The notes under the pieces: generated by a model
Seen by the model: the letters and a program-made list of their open reading frames with translations, nothing else
Told to the model about the DNA's origin: nothing
The model's database searches: none
DNA from: Chaetoderma sp. LZ-2023a
Lineage: Eukaryota; Mollusca; Caudofoveata; Chaetodermatida; Chaetodermatidae
Assembly: GCA_034401795.1 (NCBI GenBank)
Contig: CM067373.1
Coordinates: 85,780,021-85,844,020, forward strand
Direction: 5' to 3'
DNA length: 64,000 nucleotides
Made by a program: the position numbers and the translations under genes
In this document: positions 14,979-27,439 of the stretch, in pieces
How positions within the stretch are numbered: the first letter of the stretch is position 1
Layout of the letters: every line of letters begins with the position of its first letter

Positions 14979-15281
14979 ATTATTATTTATTTTTTTTTTT
15001 GATGACACGATCAACGGATCGTGCGGAAAACCTTTAATATCCAAAAATACATAAAAGGCTGACAAAACTATACAATACACTAACACTAAACAGACGTCAA
15101 AGAAAATACAACTTTCAAAAATTCGCCAGCCTTTCCATCATAAATAATATCATTCAAAATATATACTCAATAAAAACATATACTGCCGTAATACAATAAA
15201 CACCATACATATGACCAGTTTCTGAACAGGCCCGGGTAATTGATTTTGTAGCCGACAAAACAAAACGCGAGTATTAATAGA

Positions 15282-15475
<194 letters not shown>

Positions 15476-15609
15476 TGTTACACAAAATGATATTTAAATG
15501 GGATTTAAAACATTACACCATTCCATTATTTCTATTCTCAGCAAACTAAGGAAACTTTTAATCATCATGGAGGCGTTTTAAAACCATTCTATGGCGAAGT
15601 AGACCAAAA

Positions 15610-15825
15610 CCCTGTCTCTTCAGTGGTATTGAGGAATGTTAATTTCAATTTGGAGACCAAGAGAAGACCATTTTTGAAAACTTACCAGTTGAATGACTGC
15701 ATCGACAACCGAGCCAGCCACCCCAGTGCTAAATTTCCAAAATATCCCCCTCTCGGCCCGCAAATGGGCACTCAATCAGCAAATATTTTGATATTCCTTA
15801 ACAAATCCTGCCATTAAAGGGTTAA
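15610..15825 (-). repeat. TTAACCC-type MITE-like segment within the left arm
   Basis: The minus-strand copy of the segment at 24133-24350. It has the TTAA-CCCTTTAATGGCAGG end at about 15805-15823, and GGTCTTCTCTTGGTCTCC and GGCTGGCTCGG internally. Related copies lie at 29.07, 33.2 and 55.2 kb. Confidence 0.5.
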
Positions 15826-15947
15826 TAGTCAGATTTAAATTTTCAACTCATCTGGTACTTCAATACAGGATCTGTGGTGTTCATAAATTAAAAATTATCG
15901 AGTTCATAGGTGATAATTCTACTAAGTTGGTTACACACCATGTATAT

Positions 15948-16494
15948 TTAAATCTCCCCTTTCTTCATCACCCGAAAATGTTCTCCTTGAAGGAAAATTA
16001 CCACACTGGCGCGAAAAATCGCTTTCAATGAAACTAATTTGTTCATGTTATCATGGCCCAGTACTTTAGCACATCTATTTTTCCAAATTGTCCAAACCGC
16101 CATTGTAACAAGACAAATTAGGACATCTTGCAGGCTGTTTGTAAGATGCATTTGTACATGTTTAAAATCTCTAAATAAAATAATATTAGCTCTCAATTTC
16201 ACGTGACTGATCCCGAAATCCTTTAAAATTGTTTCTACGCGATTCCAGAACTCAAGAATGACTGAGCATTTAAGGAATAAGTGCTCGATTGTTTCCTCTT
16301 GCAATTCACAAAGAGGACATTGATTACTGGTTGTGGCGTGACATCTTTGTAATAGATGACCAACCCAAAGTCTGTGATGGAGAAGTCGCCAAGCTACACC
16401 CTTTGCTTTATATGGTATGGAGGGCTTTATAACATGTGTCATTCCAAACAGCAACAGCTTTTGGTGTTTTAGCGTGTTTTTGTATCAGAACTGT
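15948..16494 (-). pseudogene. LINE ORF2 C-terminal fragment (zinc-binding RT domain)
   Basis: An uninterrupted 168-codon frame (15948-16454), identical to the end of ORF2 at 23497-24003 except that V replaces L in HFRxMKKGEI. It contains CPLCELQEETIEHLFLKC, the zinc-knuckle-like C-x2-C...H-x4-C of LINE C-termini, then WTIWKNRCAKV. It lacks everything upstream, so it is inert. The near-identity shows the duplication is young or has been homogenised. Confidence 0.85.
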
Positions 16495-16879
16495 TAAGTG
16501 TTTTGTGATTAGACATAAAAACGTCATCTAAGACCTCTAAAGACGGGAATACGGAAGGAGTTTAGGATGCTCGCAACAGACATGACAGGGTGGAGAAGGT
16601 TAAACAAACAATATTGCAGCTGAAGGAAGTTTCCATTCCTTTCAGCCGCAGAAAACTGTCACTCATCATCCTCTACAAAAGCTTATGCTTGTATCAAGTG
16701 ACATACATATGTGAATTTTGAAAACCCCGGATGACCCTCTATTATTTGGCACTCACTTTGGACCATCGTGTTCCAGGTGTTGGAAACAGAGCATTCAGCC
16801 TTCCAATCCTAGCCCATTCCCATAAGTTGTAATAATATATGTGTTACCAATGCGCGCAGCTGTAAGGCCCTTGCTACAC

Positions 16880-16976
16880 GCTCGCTCGCACGCGCGCACC
16901 GCACGCACGCACGCACGCACGCACGCACACAGACACCCCCACCACCACCACCACCACTACCACCACCACCACCACC
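16880..16976. repeat. (GCAC)n and (CCA)n compound microsatellite
   Basis: GCGCGCAC leads into about 8 ACGC units, then CACACAGACACC, then CCA repeats. Confidence 0.9.
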
Positions 16977-17576
16977 TAGCAGGTGTGTAATGTGGCAGAC
17001 CCTGACAGTCACTTGGGTGGTGGCTTGGAAGAGGGGTGCGTATGTTTGTGTTTGTTACTTAGACACACGGTTATTGAATATTATCTTTTATTTCATTGTG
17101 TACTGAAAGCAGCCATAGGGGCCATATCGCTTATGTGCAAGCTATGTATAGGTACATTTTATTTCTGTAAAATTATTCTAACATTATTTCTATGCTGTTA
17201 TCACTGTTGCCAGTTTATGACGGTTAGCGTTTAAGCCTAAGCGGTGCTGGAATCTGTGAAAAACGTATGCTGCTGAATTTTCGACTCAGGGTAAAACTTA
17301 AATCTGAGAGGACACGTTGGCATATCTGGTACTAGCCCATAGCTGCGGTACGGTGGCGCCAATGATGTCAGTTTTCGGTAGCTGGCCATTGGCATTTCAA
17401 ATATCACCCAACAATCCCAACATGCATTCATTTACGGATGTAGCATAATCCACTATGTACTCTGAACTCATTAAGTGTGACCAGAGTCGGATTTAGCATA
17501 TTTGGGGCTCAGGGTTAATTAGTTGTGGAGTCCCCCTTATTGGGTGGGTCAAGGAGGAAATGGCTGCTGTTGCTGC

Positions 17577-17672
17577 TACTTACTTGCTTGCTTGCTTGCT
17601 TGCTTGCTTGAGTGCGTGCTGCTGCTGCTGGCTTCTTGCTACTGCCGCTGGTTTCTCGCTGCTGCTGGCTTC

Positions 17673-17731
<59 letters not shown>

Positions 17732-17735
17732 GCCG
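17577..17735. repeat. (CTTG)n followed by imperfect (CTG)n
   Basis: Seven CTTG units at 17581-17610, then interrupted and pure CTG/GCT triplets to 17735, the longest pure run about 14 units. Confidence 0.9.
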
Positions 17736-18051
17736 CCAAATATAATAAATTCTTTACGTACGTGAAAAATTGGCTTCAAAATATTCAAACGCTTACACAT
17801 ATCATTACTGTTAAAGTGAGTTACTGGAATTAAAATTTTCATATGGGTAAAATACGATAATTGTTTTTAGCTCTAGCCATGTAACCCATTTTTCCCTTGC
17901 CTTGATCCGACTGTGAGTGTGAGTATGAAGACAAGAGACAGGAAGTCAATGCTCGATGACACCATATCAAAATATCTCAGATATATTTGTTTGCTAATTT
18001 AAATTTTGGATGTGCATGGCGTATCATTGTGTACCTAGTGGCGAATACTTT

Positions 18052-18172
<121 letters not shown>

Positions 18173-18383
18173 GTGCTCAATGGACAGTCTCTGGAGGGAC
18201 GATCGTGCCTCAGTACCATTATATTATTGGGATTAGTTAGTATCACATCAGCTTTAAAATCCAATATTCAAATTTGCGGGAGGTTTTTTCTCAGCTTTCT
18301 ACTGATTGGCTTTCAGCTCGACTTATTTACTTTATTTATGCTTGTATCCATTGTTTCACAAACGGTACTAATTCGTGTACTTT

Positions 18384-18386
18384 CTG

Positions 18387-18426
<40 letters not shown>

Positions 18427-18428
18427 TG
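18384..18428. repeat. (GTGC)n microsatellite
   Basis: About 11 units, only 210 bp from the previous array of the same unit. Confidence 0.95.
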
Positions 18429-18781
18429 TAAAGTGCGTACGTGTGCTTTTGTATTAGAAAAAACATATTCAAAGTGGTTTTTTACGTTTTACTGTACATT
18501 GCTTATGTTTGAATAATGTGCTTTATCTTTGCTTATGTTTCCATATACGTTGCAAACATTTCATAATGTCTTTTTATAAAATATCGAAGTAGTATATTAA
18601 ATTTTGTTTGGCTATGTGTAAAAAGATGCAGATCTTGTGTCAATCTAGTATTTGACTGATTGAATGTATTGTGCAGGCTCTATTCAGCGCCGGATTAAGC
18701 CAATGGCTAACTGGGCTACAGCCCAGGGCCCAGAAAAATACGGATTCCCAAATCAAAGAAAAAATTATTAGAGGCCTATCA

Positions 18782-18782
<1 letters not shown>

Positions 18783-18860
<78 letters not shown>

Positions 18861-18867
18861 TGTTGTT

Positions 18868-18911
<44 letters not shown>
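18783..18911. repeat. (GTA)n microsatellite
   Basis: About 25 AGT units, a short GTTGTTGTTGTGGTG interruption, then about 10 more. It is the same unit as the 3' tail of the LINE (24900) and lies about 300 bp upstream of the likely LINE 5' end. Confidence 0.95.
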
Positions 18912-19359
18912 CATTGAAGTTGTACTGATTTGGCTCTGCTATTAACGTCGATTTAAGACGAATTCTACTACGTCTATATGCTTTATTTTTGTCTTGGTTC
19001 TTTATAAGTGAATATACGTTAGTTTTGTTGTATTTATTTTGGGAGATTTTGATGTTGAAAGCGTATTTTGCAGCGAAGTATTTCAAGCTTGTTGCTCGCG
19101 TGTTTTAAAGAGCTAGCCATTATTACCTGTCGCTGCTGTTTCGGCCTTGTTTGTCCAGCAGTTTGTCCTCCTTTAGTTGCGCTTGTCCGCCTCCTTTCAC
19201 GCCGTTAAAAGCGCCTTTTATGTTGGTTGCCTTTGAGAACTGCATTAGCCTAGCCTGTTTGTATAGGCAGCTTTTCGTTCACCTGTGTTAGCGCGACCTA
19301 CTCGCAAACGCGCGATTTTAAAGGTGGTCTGGCGCGCTGCTGTTATAACGGCATTAGAA

Positions 19360-20772
19360 ATGTCATCTAAATATAAACGGACGTTAGGTTTGAAAATAAC
19401 CACAAGAGGGTAGGACGTATCAGCCATAGACGTTTATCATGGCTTAAAAGATATCGTCGTCGCTGGACCTATGGTGTTAAAGGGCCTTATTAATATTACT
19501 CGTAATATATGGAACATCACTTTGGCCAATGAACAGGCAAAGGAGAAGCTATTAGCAAACGATTTGAGAGGTGTGTGGAGTTGAAGAAATTGATAGCGAT
19601 AAACTGGTGGTGAAGATTAAAGCGCCTTTTGAGATCCCTAATGAGCGGCTAACATCTGAGCTCAGCCAGTATGGGAAGATTCTGAAGGTGGGGAGAGAGA
19701 CGTGTCGAGTTGATAAGACGCCAGAGACTGGATGGAGTTAGGCTAGTTTATTTCGATAAAGTTCTTAAACCGCTACCGATTAAATTGCTCATTGATGGCA
19801 TTTTCATCCTTCACTTATGGTACAGGGGACAAGTTAAGGAATGCCGCGTTTTTTTAAGTACTGCCCATCTAGTTGGAGATTGTCCACAGAAAAACAAGTG
19901 CCTTATATGCGGTTCTACTGAGCATTTTAAATGGATGCCCTGATAAGATGGCCAATTCCACTGCATCAAAGCAACTTCAAAGCGGTGGATCAGTTGAAAA
20001 ACCCTCTGTGCTGATAAGGGATACGGAAATTTCACCACCGATTATAGCGCCAATTCCAGTTGTTGCTGATGTGCATTTGCCATTAACGTCGTGTGCAGCG
20101 GTAGCAAGAACTGGGCCTAATGATGAAATAGAAATTTTAGAAGAAGGGATTAGTTTGACTCCAGTTGATGCTAGCGAAATTCAACCAGTTGACGGCGAGA
20201 ATGTGAGTGACATTGAGTTTTCTCAGTCAGAGAGTTTGGGATGTCGGCAAAATAAGTTTAGGGCACAATTGACGGAAGACGAAGATTTCACACCTCCCCC
20301 CCCACCCACCCCCCACCCCACTTCCTTTAAGTCAAAGCTCAGGCATAAGTAGCCTTAACCACAGCCCTGAGAAAGGCGCAATAGGTGGAGGTATTTCAAT
20401 GATGGATGCTATGGCTACCCTATTAATAATGGCGTTGGAGGAATCAAACGTCATCAAATTGATTCTGCATCTAAGAGTGAGGTTGAGGAAGAGGATATTG
20501 AGGATGACAATATGTCATTGGCTGGGTCAGAATACTCTATCACTTCACATGCGACCAATGAAATGGTCATGTATCGTTCAGATGATGGTGAAACGCTCGT
20601 GCTCTATATAACAGCGAAAGGGGTACACTATAGACATTTAAGGTGTGATTCTGATGCTTCCAAGTACGGACATTTGGAAATTGTTCAGCTGAATAATCAT
20701 GATTTTAACAGTAAGCTGGGTAAATGGGCTAAAAGACGAAAGAATGGCAGTAAAAAAACAAAATCCAATTAG
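19360..20772 (+). pseudogene. LINE ORF1 (nucleic-acid-binding protein), broken
   Basis: The ATG at 19360 opens MSSKYKRTLGLKITTRG, then a stop. The frame resumes with VYHGLKDIVVAGPMVLKG, LINITRNIWNITLANEQAKE and, shifted, KAPFEIPNERLTSELSQYGK. At about 19830-19935 the knuckle reads AHLVGDCPQKNKCLICGST, then EHFKWMPD. An acidic, serine/proline-rich stretch follows (20000-20330) with a poly-C/proline run. The end is basic: KWAKRRKNGSKKTKSN, stopping at 20772. By family this protein coats LINE RNA. It has at least four frame breaks. Confidence 0.65.
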
Positions 20773-20809
20773 ATTTGCCATTGTAGCGGTGTTGTATATT
20801 ACCCTACTT

Positions 20810-23800
20810 ATGATTATTAGCACCTTAAATTGCAGTGGTTTGAATACAGAATTAAAGCAAAGGTCTTTGTTGGAAAAACTTGAAAAGCAAGACAGACATA
20901 GCATTACTTCAGGAAACTAAAATTCACAATCCTGAAGTATATAATTCATTTAAACAGTTCTTCAAAGGCGAATTGTACTTTTCGTTATCAACAGACAATA
21001 GTGCAGGAGTTGCTATTTTTATTCTCCACAGGTGCCTTAAACATGCTAATGTCATATCATCACCAACTGATACAAATGGGCGTCAGGGTGAAATTATCAG
21101 TAAACATTTCTGACTCGGTTTTAAATATTATGTGTATTTATGCACCAACTTTACATGGTCCTCGGCATGCTTTTCTAAAAGAATTATCGACTATTATACA
21201 TGAAGGGACGGGAAATTTAGTACTAGGATGAGATTTTAACTGTATTTTAGATGCAAATAAAGATAGACGGTCTTCAGCTATTTATGCTGACACATCCCAC
21301 AAGGAGTTTAACCAGCTATGTGATCGAGAATGCTTATTCGACAGTTATCAGCGGTTGAATCCTGATGGAAAACAATTCACTTGGTATCCACGTGATGGGC
21401 ATGTTGCGTCAAGAATAGACAGGATTTATTTGCTGGAGTCGCTTAAAGGCAAACTAACTCAGACAAAAACTGTACCTGTAGCATTCTCGGATCACAATAT
21501 GCTGTGTATTACAGTAGATAATGCTGACTGGATTAAGCAAGGGAATGGATATTGGAAATTTAATAATTCACTCCTTCATGATGTTAAATATTATTAGTGT
21601 ATCCAACACTTTTGGCATTATTGGCTCGGGCAAAAGAACTCATATGAAAATTTGATTCAATGGTGGGAGGGCGGTAAAGATAAGCTGGCTCATATTTCAC
21701 AGCAGTATGCTAATAAATTAGCACGAGATAGACGAAGGCACAGGAAAGCCTTGGATAAACTTTTATTACGAACCTCCAATAAAGTAAATAACGGAGAAGA
21801 AGGCTATAGCGGCCTTTTAATTCAAACAAAGAACAAAATAAATGAGTTAGATAAGTATATGTTTGAAGGTGCCAAAATTCGGTCACGAGCTCAGATGCAG
21901 GCTGAGGGTGAAAACCCCACAAGGTCTTTCTGCAGTTTGGAAAAAGATAGGGGCATAGGAAAGATTATTAGATGTGTAAAATTAAATGATGGTGTAAATC
22001 TTGATTCAACAGCTGATATAACAAGAGCTGTTCATCATCTTGATCAATGTCTCTATTCGTCCGAAGGATGTGATGCTGCAGCAGCTGCAGATGTTTTAGG
22101 TAACATCAAGAAAACGTTGCCTGATTCATACCGTGTAATGTGTGATCAATGTTTAACATTAAAAGATTTAACTGAATCCTTATATGGTATGAAAACAGGC
22201 AAAGCTCCTGGATGTGATGGTCCTAAAGCAGAATTTTATGGCACATTCTGGAGAATACTAGGGCCATCATTGCTGCAGGTCGTACATGAAATTTTGGAAT
22301 TCGGCAAACTTCCACCTTCCATGTCTCAGGCATACGTTCGAATACTTAATAAGAAAGGTGAAATGGAAGATTTGAGAAATTACCGACCATTATCTCTGCT
22401 GTGTGTGGATTATAAAATAATTTCTAGAGCTCTATCACTAAATCTAAGCAGCGTTTTGGAGGAAGTGATTGACGCTGATCAGACCTGTGGTATTCCAGGC
22501 AGAAGCATTTAACACACGTCTTTCGTATACGGGATTTAATTAATTTAGTGGAGAAAGATAAAATACCAGCAGCAATCATTAGTCTTGATAATGAAAAGGC
22601 ATTTGATCGTCTAGAGTGGGAATTTCTTTTTATGTCTTTACGTTGTATTGGCTTAGGGGAAATTTTATTAAATGGGTCAAGATATTGTATACTAATATAA
22701 GTAGTCGATATTTGGTCAATAACCATTTAACTGTAATTTTGAAGCGTGGCGTTCGACAAGGATGTTCATTGTCACCATTGTTATTTGTGCTTGCCTTGGA
22801 GTCATTTGGGGCAACAATACGTGAAGATAAAACATTCAAAGGAATTGCCATACCAGGTATTGTAAGCCCCTTGAAGGTTTCACAATATTCTGATGATACC
22901 ACGGTATTCATAGAAGATAATTATGATTTTAGTCGCCTAGAAAGGACACTGGTTGAATTTAAGAAAGTGTCTGACCTAAAAATAAATAAGGATAAATACG
23001 TTGGTTTGTTTCTTGGTAAGTGGAATTACCGAAATGATGACGTCATGGGAATAAAGTGGTCAGACAACAATATTAAAGTGTTGGGAATTTACTTCAATAG
23101 GAAAATGGATCCCTCAATGAACTGGACATATCGTCTTACTAAAGTGAAACATATTCTAGCAGGTTGGAGGCGGCGTCATTTGTCAATTTTTGGAAGAACC
23201 TTTGTCATTAATAATTTGGCAATGTCCAGATGTGATTACACCTGATTCCAGAGCGTGGGTTTCCAGGCAGACCCTATCAGAGAAATGTAAGCTGAGAACC
23301 ATCGACGCACAGAGATTATTAATTCAAATTAGGAAGGCAGTTCCTCTGGATTGGTTTAAATTACAAAATTCCACTAGCAAACAGGAAATAACTCCACCCA
23401 TCTTGCTTTACGATGAAAATGTATTCAAATGCCATATGAGTTCCTATGACTGGTACACAGTTCTGATACAAAAACACGCTAAAACACCAAAAGCTGTTGC
23501 TGTTTGGAATGACACATGTTATAAAGCCCTCCATACCATATAAAGCAAAGGGTGTAGCTTGGCGACTTCTCCATCACAGACTTTGGGTTGGTCATCTATT
23601 ACAAAGATGTCACGCCACAACCAGTAATCAATGTCCTCTTTGTGAATTGCAAGAGGAAACAATCGAGCACTTATTCCTTAAATGCTCAGTCATTCTTGAG
23701 TTCTGGAATCGCGTAGAAACAATTTTAAAGGATTTCGGGATCAGTCACGTGAAATTGAGAGCTAACATTATTTTATTTAGAGATTTTAAACATGTACAAA

Positions 23801-24003
23801 TGCATCTTACAAACAGCCTGCAAGATGTCCTAATTTGTCTTGTTACAATGGCGGTTTGGACAATTTGGAAAAATAGATGTGCTAAAGTACTGGGCCATGA
23901 TAACATGAACAAATTAGTTTCATTGAAAGCGATTTTTCGCGCCAGTGTGGTAATTTTCCTTCAAGGAGAACATTTTCGGTTGATGAAGAAAGGGGAGATT
24001 TAA
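20810..24003 (+). pseudogene. LINE ORF2: AP endonuclease, reverse transcriptase, zinc-binding C-terminus
   Basis: The ATG at 20810 gives MIISTLNCSGLNTELKQRSL and the endonuclease motif IALLQETKIHN after a small shift. The catalytic GDFN block reads G-stop-DFNC at about 21230 (GGA TGA GAT TTT AAC), a nonsense change. SRIDRIYLLES and FSDHNMLCITV complete the domain. The RT starts with GKAPGCDGPKAEFY and LRNYRPLSLLCVDYK, continues after a shift at 22510 with AAIISLDNEKAFDRLEWEF, then GVRQGCSLSPLLFVLAL and the active-site box QYSDDTTVF (about 22890). An internal deletion follows RCDYT at 23243. The last part (23497-24003) is open and carries the C-x2-C...H-x4-C motif. Not functional. Confidence 0.85.
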
Positions 24004-24132
24004 AGGTTTAAATATACATGGTGTGTAACCAACTTAGTAGAATTATCACCTATGAACTCGATAATTTTTAATTTATGAACACCACAGATCCTGTATTGAA
24101 GTACCAGAGGAGTTGAAAATTTAAATCTGACT

Positions 24133-24350
24133 ATTAACCCTTTAATGGCAGGATTTGTTAAGGAATATCAAAATATTTGCTGATTGAGTGCCCATTTGCG
24201 GGCCGAGAGGGGGATATTTTGGAAATTTAGCACTGGGGTGGCTGGCTCGGTTGTCGATGCAGTCATTCAACTGGTAAGTTTTCAAAAATGGTCTTCTCTT
24301 GGTCTCCAAATTGAAATTAACATTCCTCAATACCACTGAAGAGACCGGGT
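24133..24350 (+). repeat. TTAACCC-type MITE-like segment (possible piggyBac relative)
   Basis: Begins TTAACCCTTTAATGGCAGG and contains GCCCATTTGCGGGCCGAGAG, GGCTGGCTCGG and TCTTCTCTTGGTCTCC. The last two are inverted versions of blocks in the copies at 29.07, 33.2 and 55.2 kb. TTAA followed by CCC is the end structure of piggyBac elements. The opposite terminus is not clear here. Confidence 0.5.
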
Positions 24351-24483
24351 TTTGGTCTACTTCGCCATAGAATGGTTTTAAAGCGTCACCATGATGATTA
24401 AAAGTTTCCTTAGTTTGCCGAGAATAGAAATAATGGAATGTTGTAATGTTTTAAATCCCATTTAAATATCATTTTGTGTAACA

Positions 24484-24591
<108 letters not shown>

Positions 24592-24899
24592 TCTATTAAT
24601 ACTCGCGTTTTGTTTTGTCGGCTACAAAATCAATTACCCGTGCCTGTTCAGAAACTGGTCATAATAATGTATGTATGGTGTTTATTGTATTACGGCAGTA
24701 TATATTTTTATTGAGTATATATTTTGAATGATATTATTTATGATGGAAAGGCTGGCAAATTTTTGAAAGTTGTATTTTCTTTGACGTCTGTTTAATGTTA
24801 GTGTATTGTATAGTTTTGTCAGCCTTTTATGTATTTTTGGATATTAAAGGTTTTCCGCACGATCCGTTGATCGTGTCATCAAAAAAAATAAATAATAAT

Positions 24900-25018
<119 letters not shown>

Positions 25019-25099
25019 TCTGACTTGTAAGACTTCCAGAATAAAACTATGATTGTCTAGTTCTAAGTGATTAGATCACACTGCCTTTAATAATTATTA

Positions 25100-25195
25100 T
25101 GTTGAGTATTTTGAAGCGACTTTCAACTGTGAGTTGTTGTTGTTGTTGTTGTCTATGGCAGCAACAGCTCCCAGGCAAAATAGTTTCAAAACATT
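25100..25195. repeat. MITE hairpin straddling the outer edge of the right arm
   Basis: GTTGAGTATTTTGAAGCGAC on the left and CAGCAACAGCTCCCAG with AGTTTCAAAACATTATATAG on the right, separated by (TTG)n. The outer duplication breakpoint (25155) falls at the loop. The left arm (14758) keeps only one half of the hairpin. Confidence 0.6.
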
Positions 25196-25652
25196 ATATA
25201 GCTAATAAATACAAGATACAAAAATTGCTATTGACAAAATAATAAAACCTTAATTAGACACATATGAGTTTCATTACTGAAGTCGGTATTTGCATTTCGG
25301 CTGGTAAACACCCATTCCCCACCCCACCACCACAACCCATAATTACGATCCCAGTTTCTAACTCATCCCTTGCCATAAAACACTTAGTGGATAGATTTGT
25401 ATATCTTTTCAGACAGAACGATTTATGATGTGAATTAATTAGAATATTAACCTAGATAGATAATGGCGCCTACATAATAATATAATACAACAATCTGTCC
25501 CAAATTATGCTTCGAATTGTGAGTGACAAATTCCACGAATTTAGCCCGTTTTGGTTGGAATTATAATGCAGGGGAGGGAACTATGGTCGTATGAGATGCA
25601 CAAATCGATAAAACTATCCTGGTTATGGCCCATGACGGCGTGCAATATATGT

Positions 25653-25922
25653 GCTGGAATCCAGTATTAGCTATGCCCCGCCTATCTCTAGCTAAGCTCC
25701 ACCTATTCGTTGCCCGTGTTGGGACCGATTGTTCCCTATACACCCTGAATCTCAGTTTCCAGAAAACTATACAGGTAAGCTGTTGAATATGGCATCAACA
25801 GCGCCCAGTCAAATTAGTTTCAAAATATTCCACAGCATGTTTATTCAACAGTAAAGCCATTCGTACAACCTAACGGACTATTAAGCGTTTAAGACGAACT
25901 AAATCGAATCATTCATGATGCA
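25653..25922 (+). repeat. Family 1 MITE copy, 3'-truncated
   Basis: From GGAATCCAGTATTAGCTATG through AGCTCCACC, GTTGGGACCGAT and ACTATACAGGTAAGCTGTTG to the second hairpin arm, AGTTTCAAAATATTCCACAG and ACGGACTATTAAGCGTTTAA. It stops where the next, opposite copy begins. The first hairpin arm is deleted. Confidence 0.7.
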
Positions 25923-25923
25923 A

Positions 25924-26312
25924 TGGACCTTTCCAGTTTATCCATCCATCATAAGGCGTCAAAATCAACTACGTGACCTGTAGAATGACGTCATAATGAT
26001 TACGTCGTGAATGACTTGTTTTAGACCGTCTTAAACGCTTAATAGCACGACACGTTGTACGAATTGTATGAGGATATGTCTTTGCTATTTAACAACCATG
26101 CTGTTGAATATTTTGAAACAAATTTGACTGACCATAGCAGCAACAGCTCCCAGTCAAATTAGTTTCAAAATATTCAACACCTTACCTGCGTAGTTTTCGA
26201 GAAATTGATTGTTAGGAATCTCACGGATCGATCGATCCCAACACGAGTGCGGTGTGGGTGGAGCTTAGCTAGAGATGGGCGGGGCATAACTATAACTGGA
26301 AAAGTCCGTTGA
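25924..26312 (-). repeat. Family 1 MITE, full-length, with terminal inverted repeats
   Basis: Starts GGACCTTTCCAGTTTATCC and ends TAACTGGAAAAGTCC, a terminal inverted repeat of about 13 bp with one or two mismatches. It carries TGACGTCA at about 25995, the target-like GTACGAATTGTATG block, both hairpin arms around CATAGCAGCAACAGC (26075-26190), GATCGATCGATCCCAACACG and the GGGCGGGGCATA end. Length is about 389 bp with no coding capacity. Confidence 0.8.
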
Positions 26313-26434
26313 GTATGACGTCAGCCTACACGTCAGGTAGTTGATTATGACGTCATACGATTGACTGAGAAACTGGATTCATCAATGGTTCGCCATATTG
26401 GTTGTGCTAGTCAGTGATATATTATCCATTAAAG

Positions 26435-26560
26435 ACATGCAATTCGTACACTTGCCGAACTATTCCAGCTTCATGACGGAGTATTCTCTGCCAATTATGA
26501 TTGTGTTGTCAGCCTACATGTGACGTAATTGAATGTGATAGGCTATAATACCTACTTGAG
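26435..26560 (+). repeat. Family 1 MITE fragment (3' half)
   Basis: ACATGCAATTCGTACACTTG, TTATGATTGTGTTGTCAGCC and TACATGTGACGTAATTGAAT follow the order of the distal half of the element. The hairpin is missing. Confidence 0.55.
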
Positions 26561-26704
26561 TGATAGATCGGATGCATCCAATAGCGGGAGATCTGGTTGG
26601 TCTATAGCAGCAACAAGTGTCAGCATAATGGTTTCCAAAATGAAAAACAATTTTCCTTGACCCTTACCACTCTGATGTCAATATTCTATCTTTTTATGGG
26701 TCAA

Positions 26705-26818
26705 TATCAAAGAAACTGGTGTACATTTTTCAACAATTTTGCTGGAAGATGTTGCGGTCTTCGACAGCACCATCTCCCACCAAATTTGTTGAAAAACGTA
26801 CACCAGTTCATCTGATAA
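26705..26818. repeat. Short palindromic element, arms about 40 bp
   Basis: AAACTGGTGTACATTTTTCA at 26713 is answered by TGAAAAACGTACACCAGTT near 26805. CAACAATTTTGCTGGAAGATG and CAAATTTG extend the arms around a short loop (GTCTTCGACAGC). It is unrelated to family 1 by sequence. Confidence 0.6.
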
Positions 26819-27439
26819 GTTAATTTGAAAATCTAAAGTTTTGACACTGTAGTGGTAATGGTTAACCAATCGTTTAATTTACCGTGTTGGATCACAAATA
26901 TAATTGCAGATACCTTTCTTTATTTAAAATGAACACTTATTCCGTTAATCCCATTTTATTTATTCCTTTAATCTCGGATATCTTGAAAATAATTTAAACA
27001 AAATCATGCCTGTATAATATAGCAAAAACACCGCTATAATACCAACACGGTGTAGGAAGTATAACTTCCATGTCACGGGCTACACTAAGGCACGATATAT
27101 TGGGGATATCGCGATTTTCTTAAGAAATCGTTAACGATTTTCTAAGCTAAAGATCTCCAAAGCCTATATAACACACTTCGTAATAATAGTAGAATAATAG
27201 TAGAATTCAGCTCCTAAGTCAAGCATTTTCTAATTTTGCAGCACGTGACATACTTCACGAAACATGCCACACGTTTTGGCTCCGGCTTGTTTCGTGCTCT
27301 ATTTTTTTTATGGGAAGTACCAGTCGAAAATAAGATATACTCTATGGAGCCAATTTACTCTAACTTTTCGCCCAGTCGAATACAGCCAATATCGCCTTGA
27401 CCAATATCAGTATATGCCGAGTGACAAATTCGAACAGGA

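Noticed and set aside
17515..17842. Poly-Ala, poly-Ser, poly-Leu and poly-Cys frames
   Set aside because: All are frames of the CTG/CTTG arrays with no flanking coding sequence.
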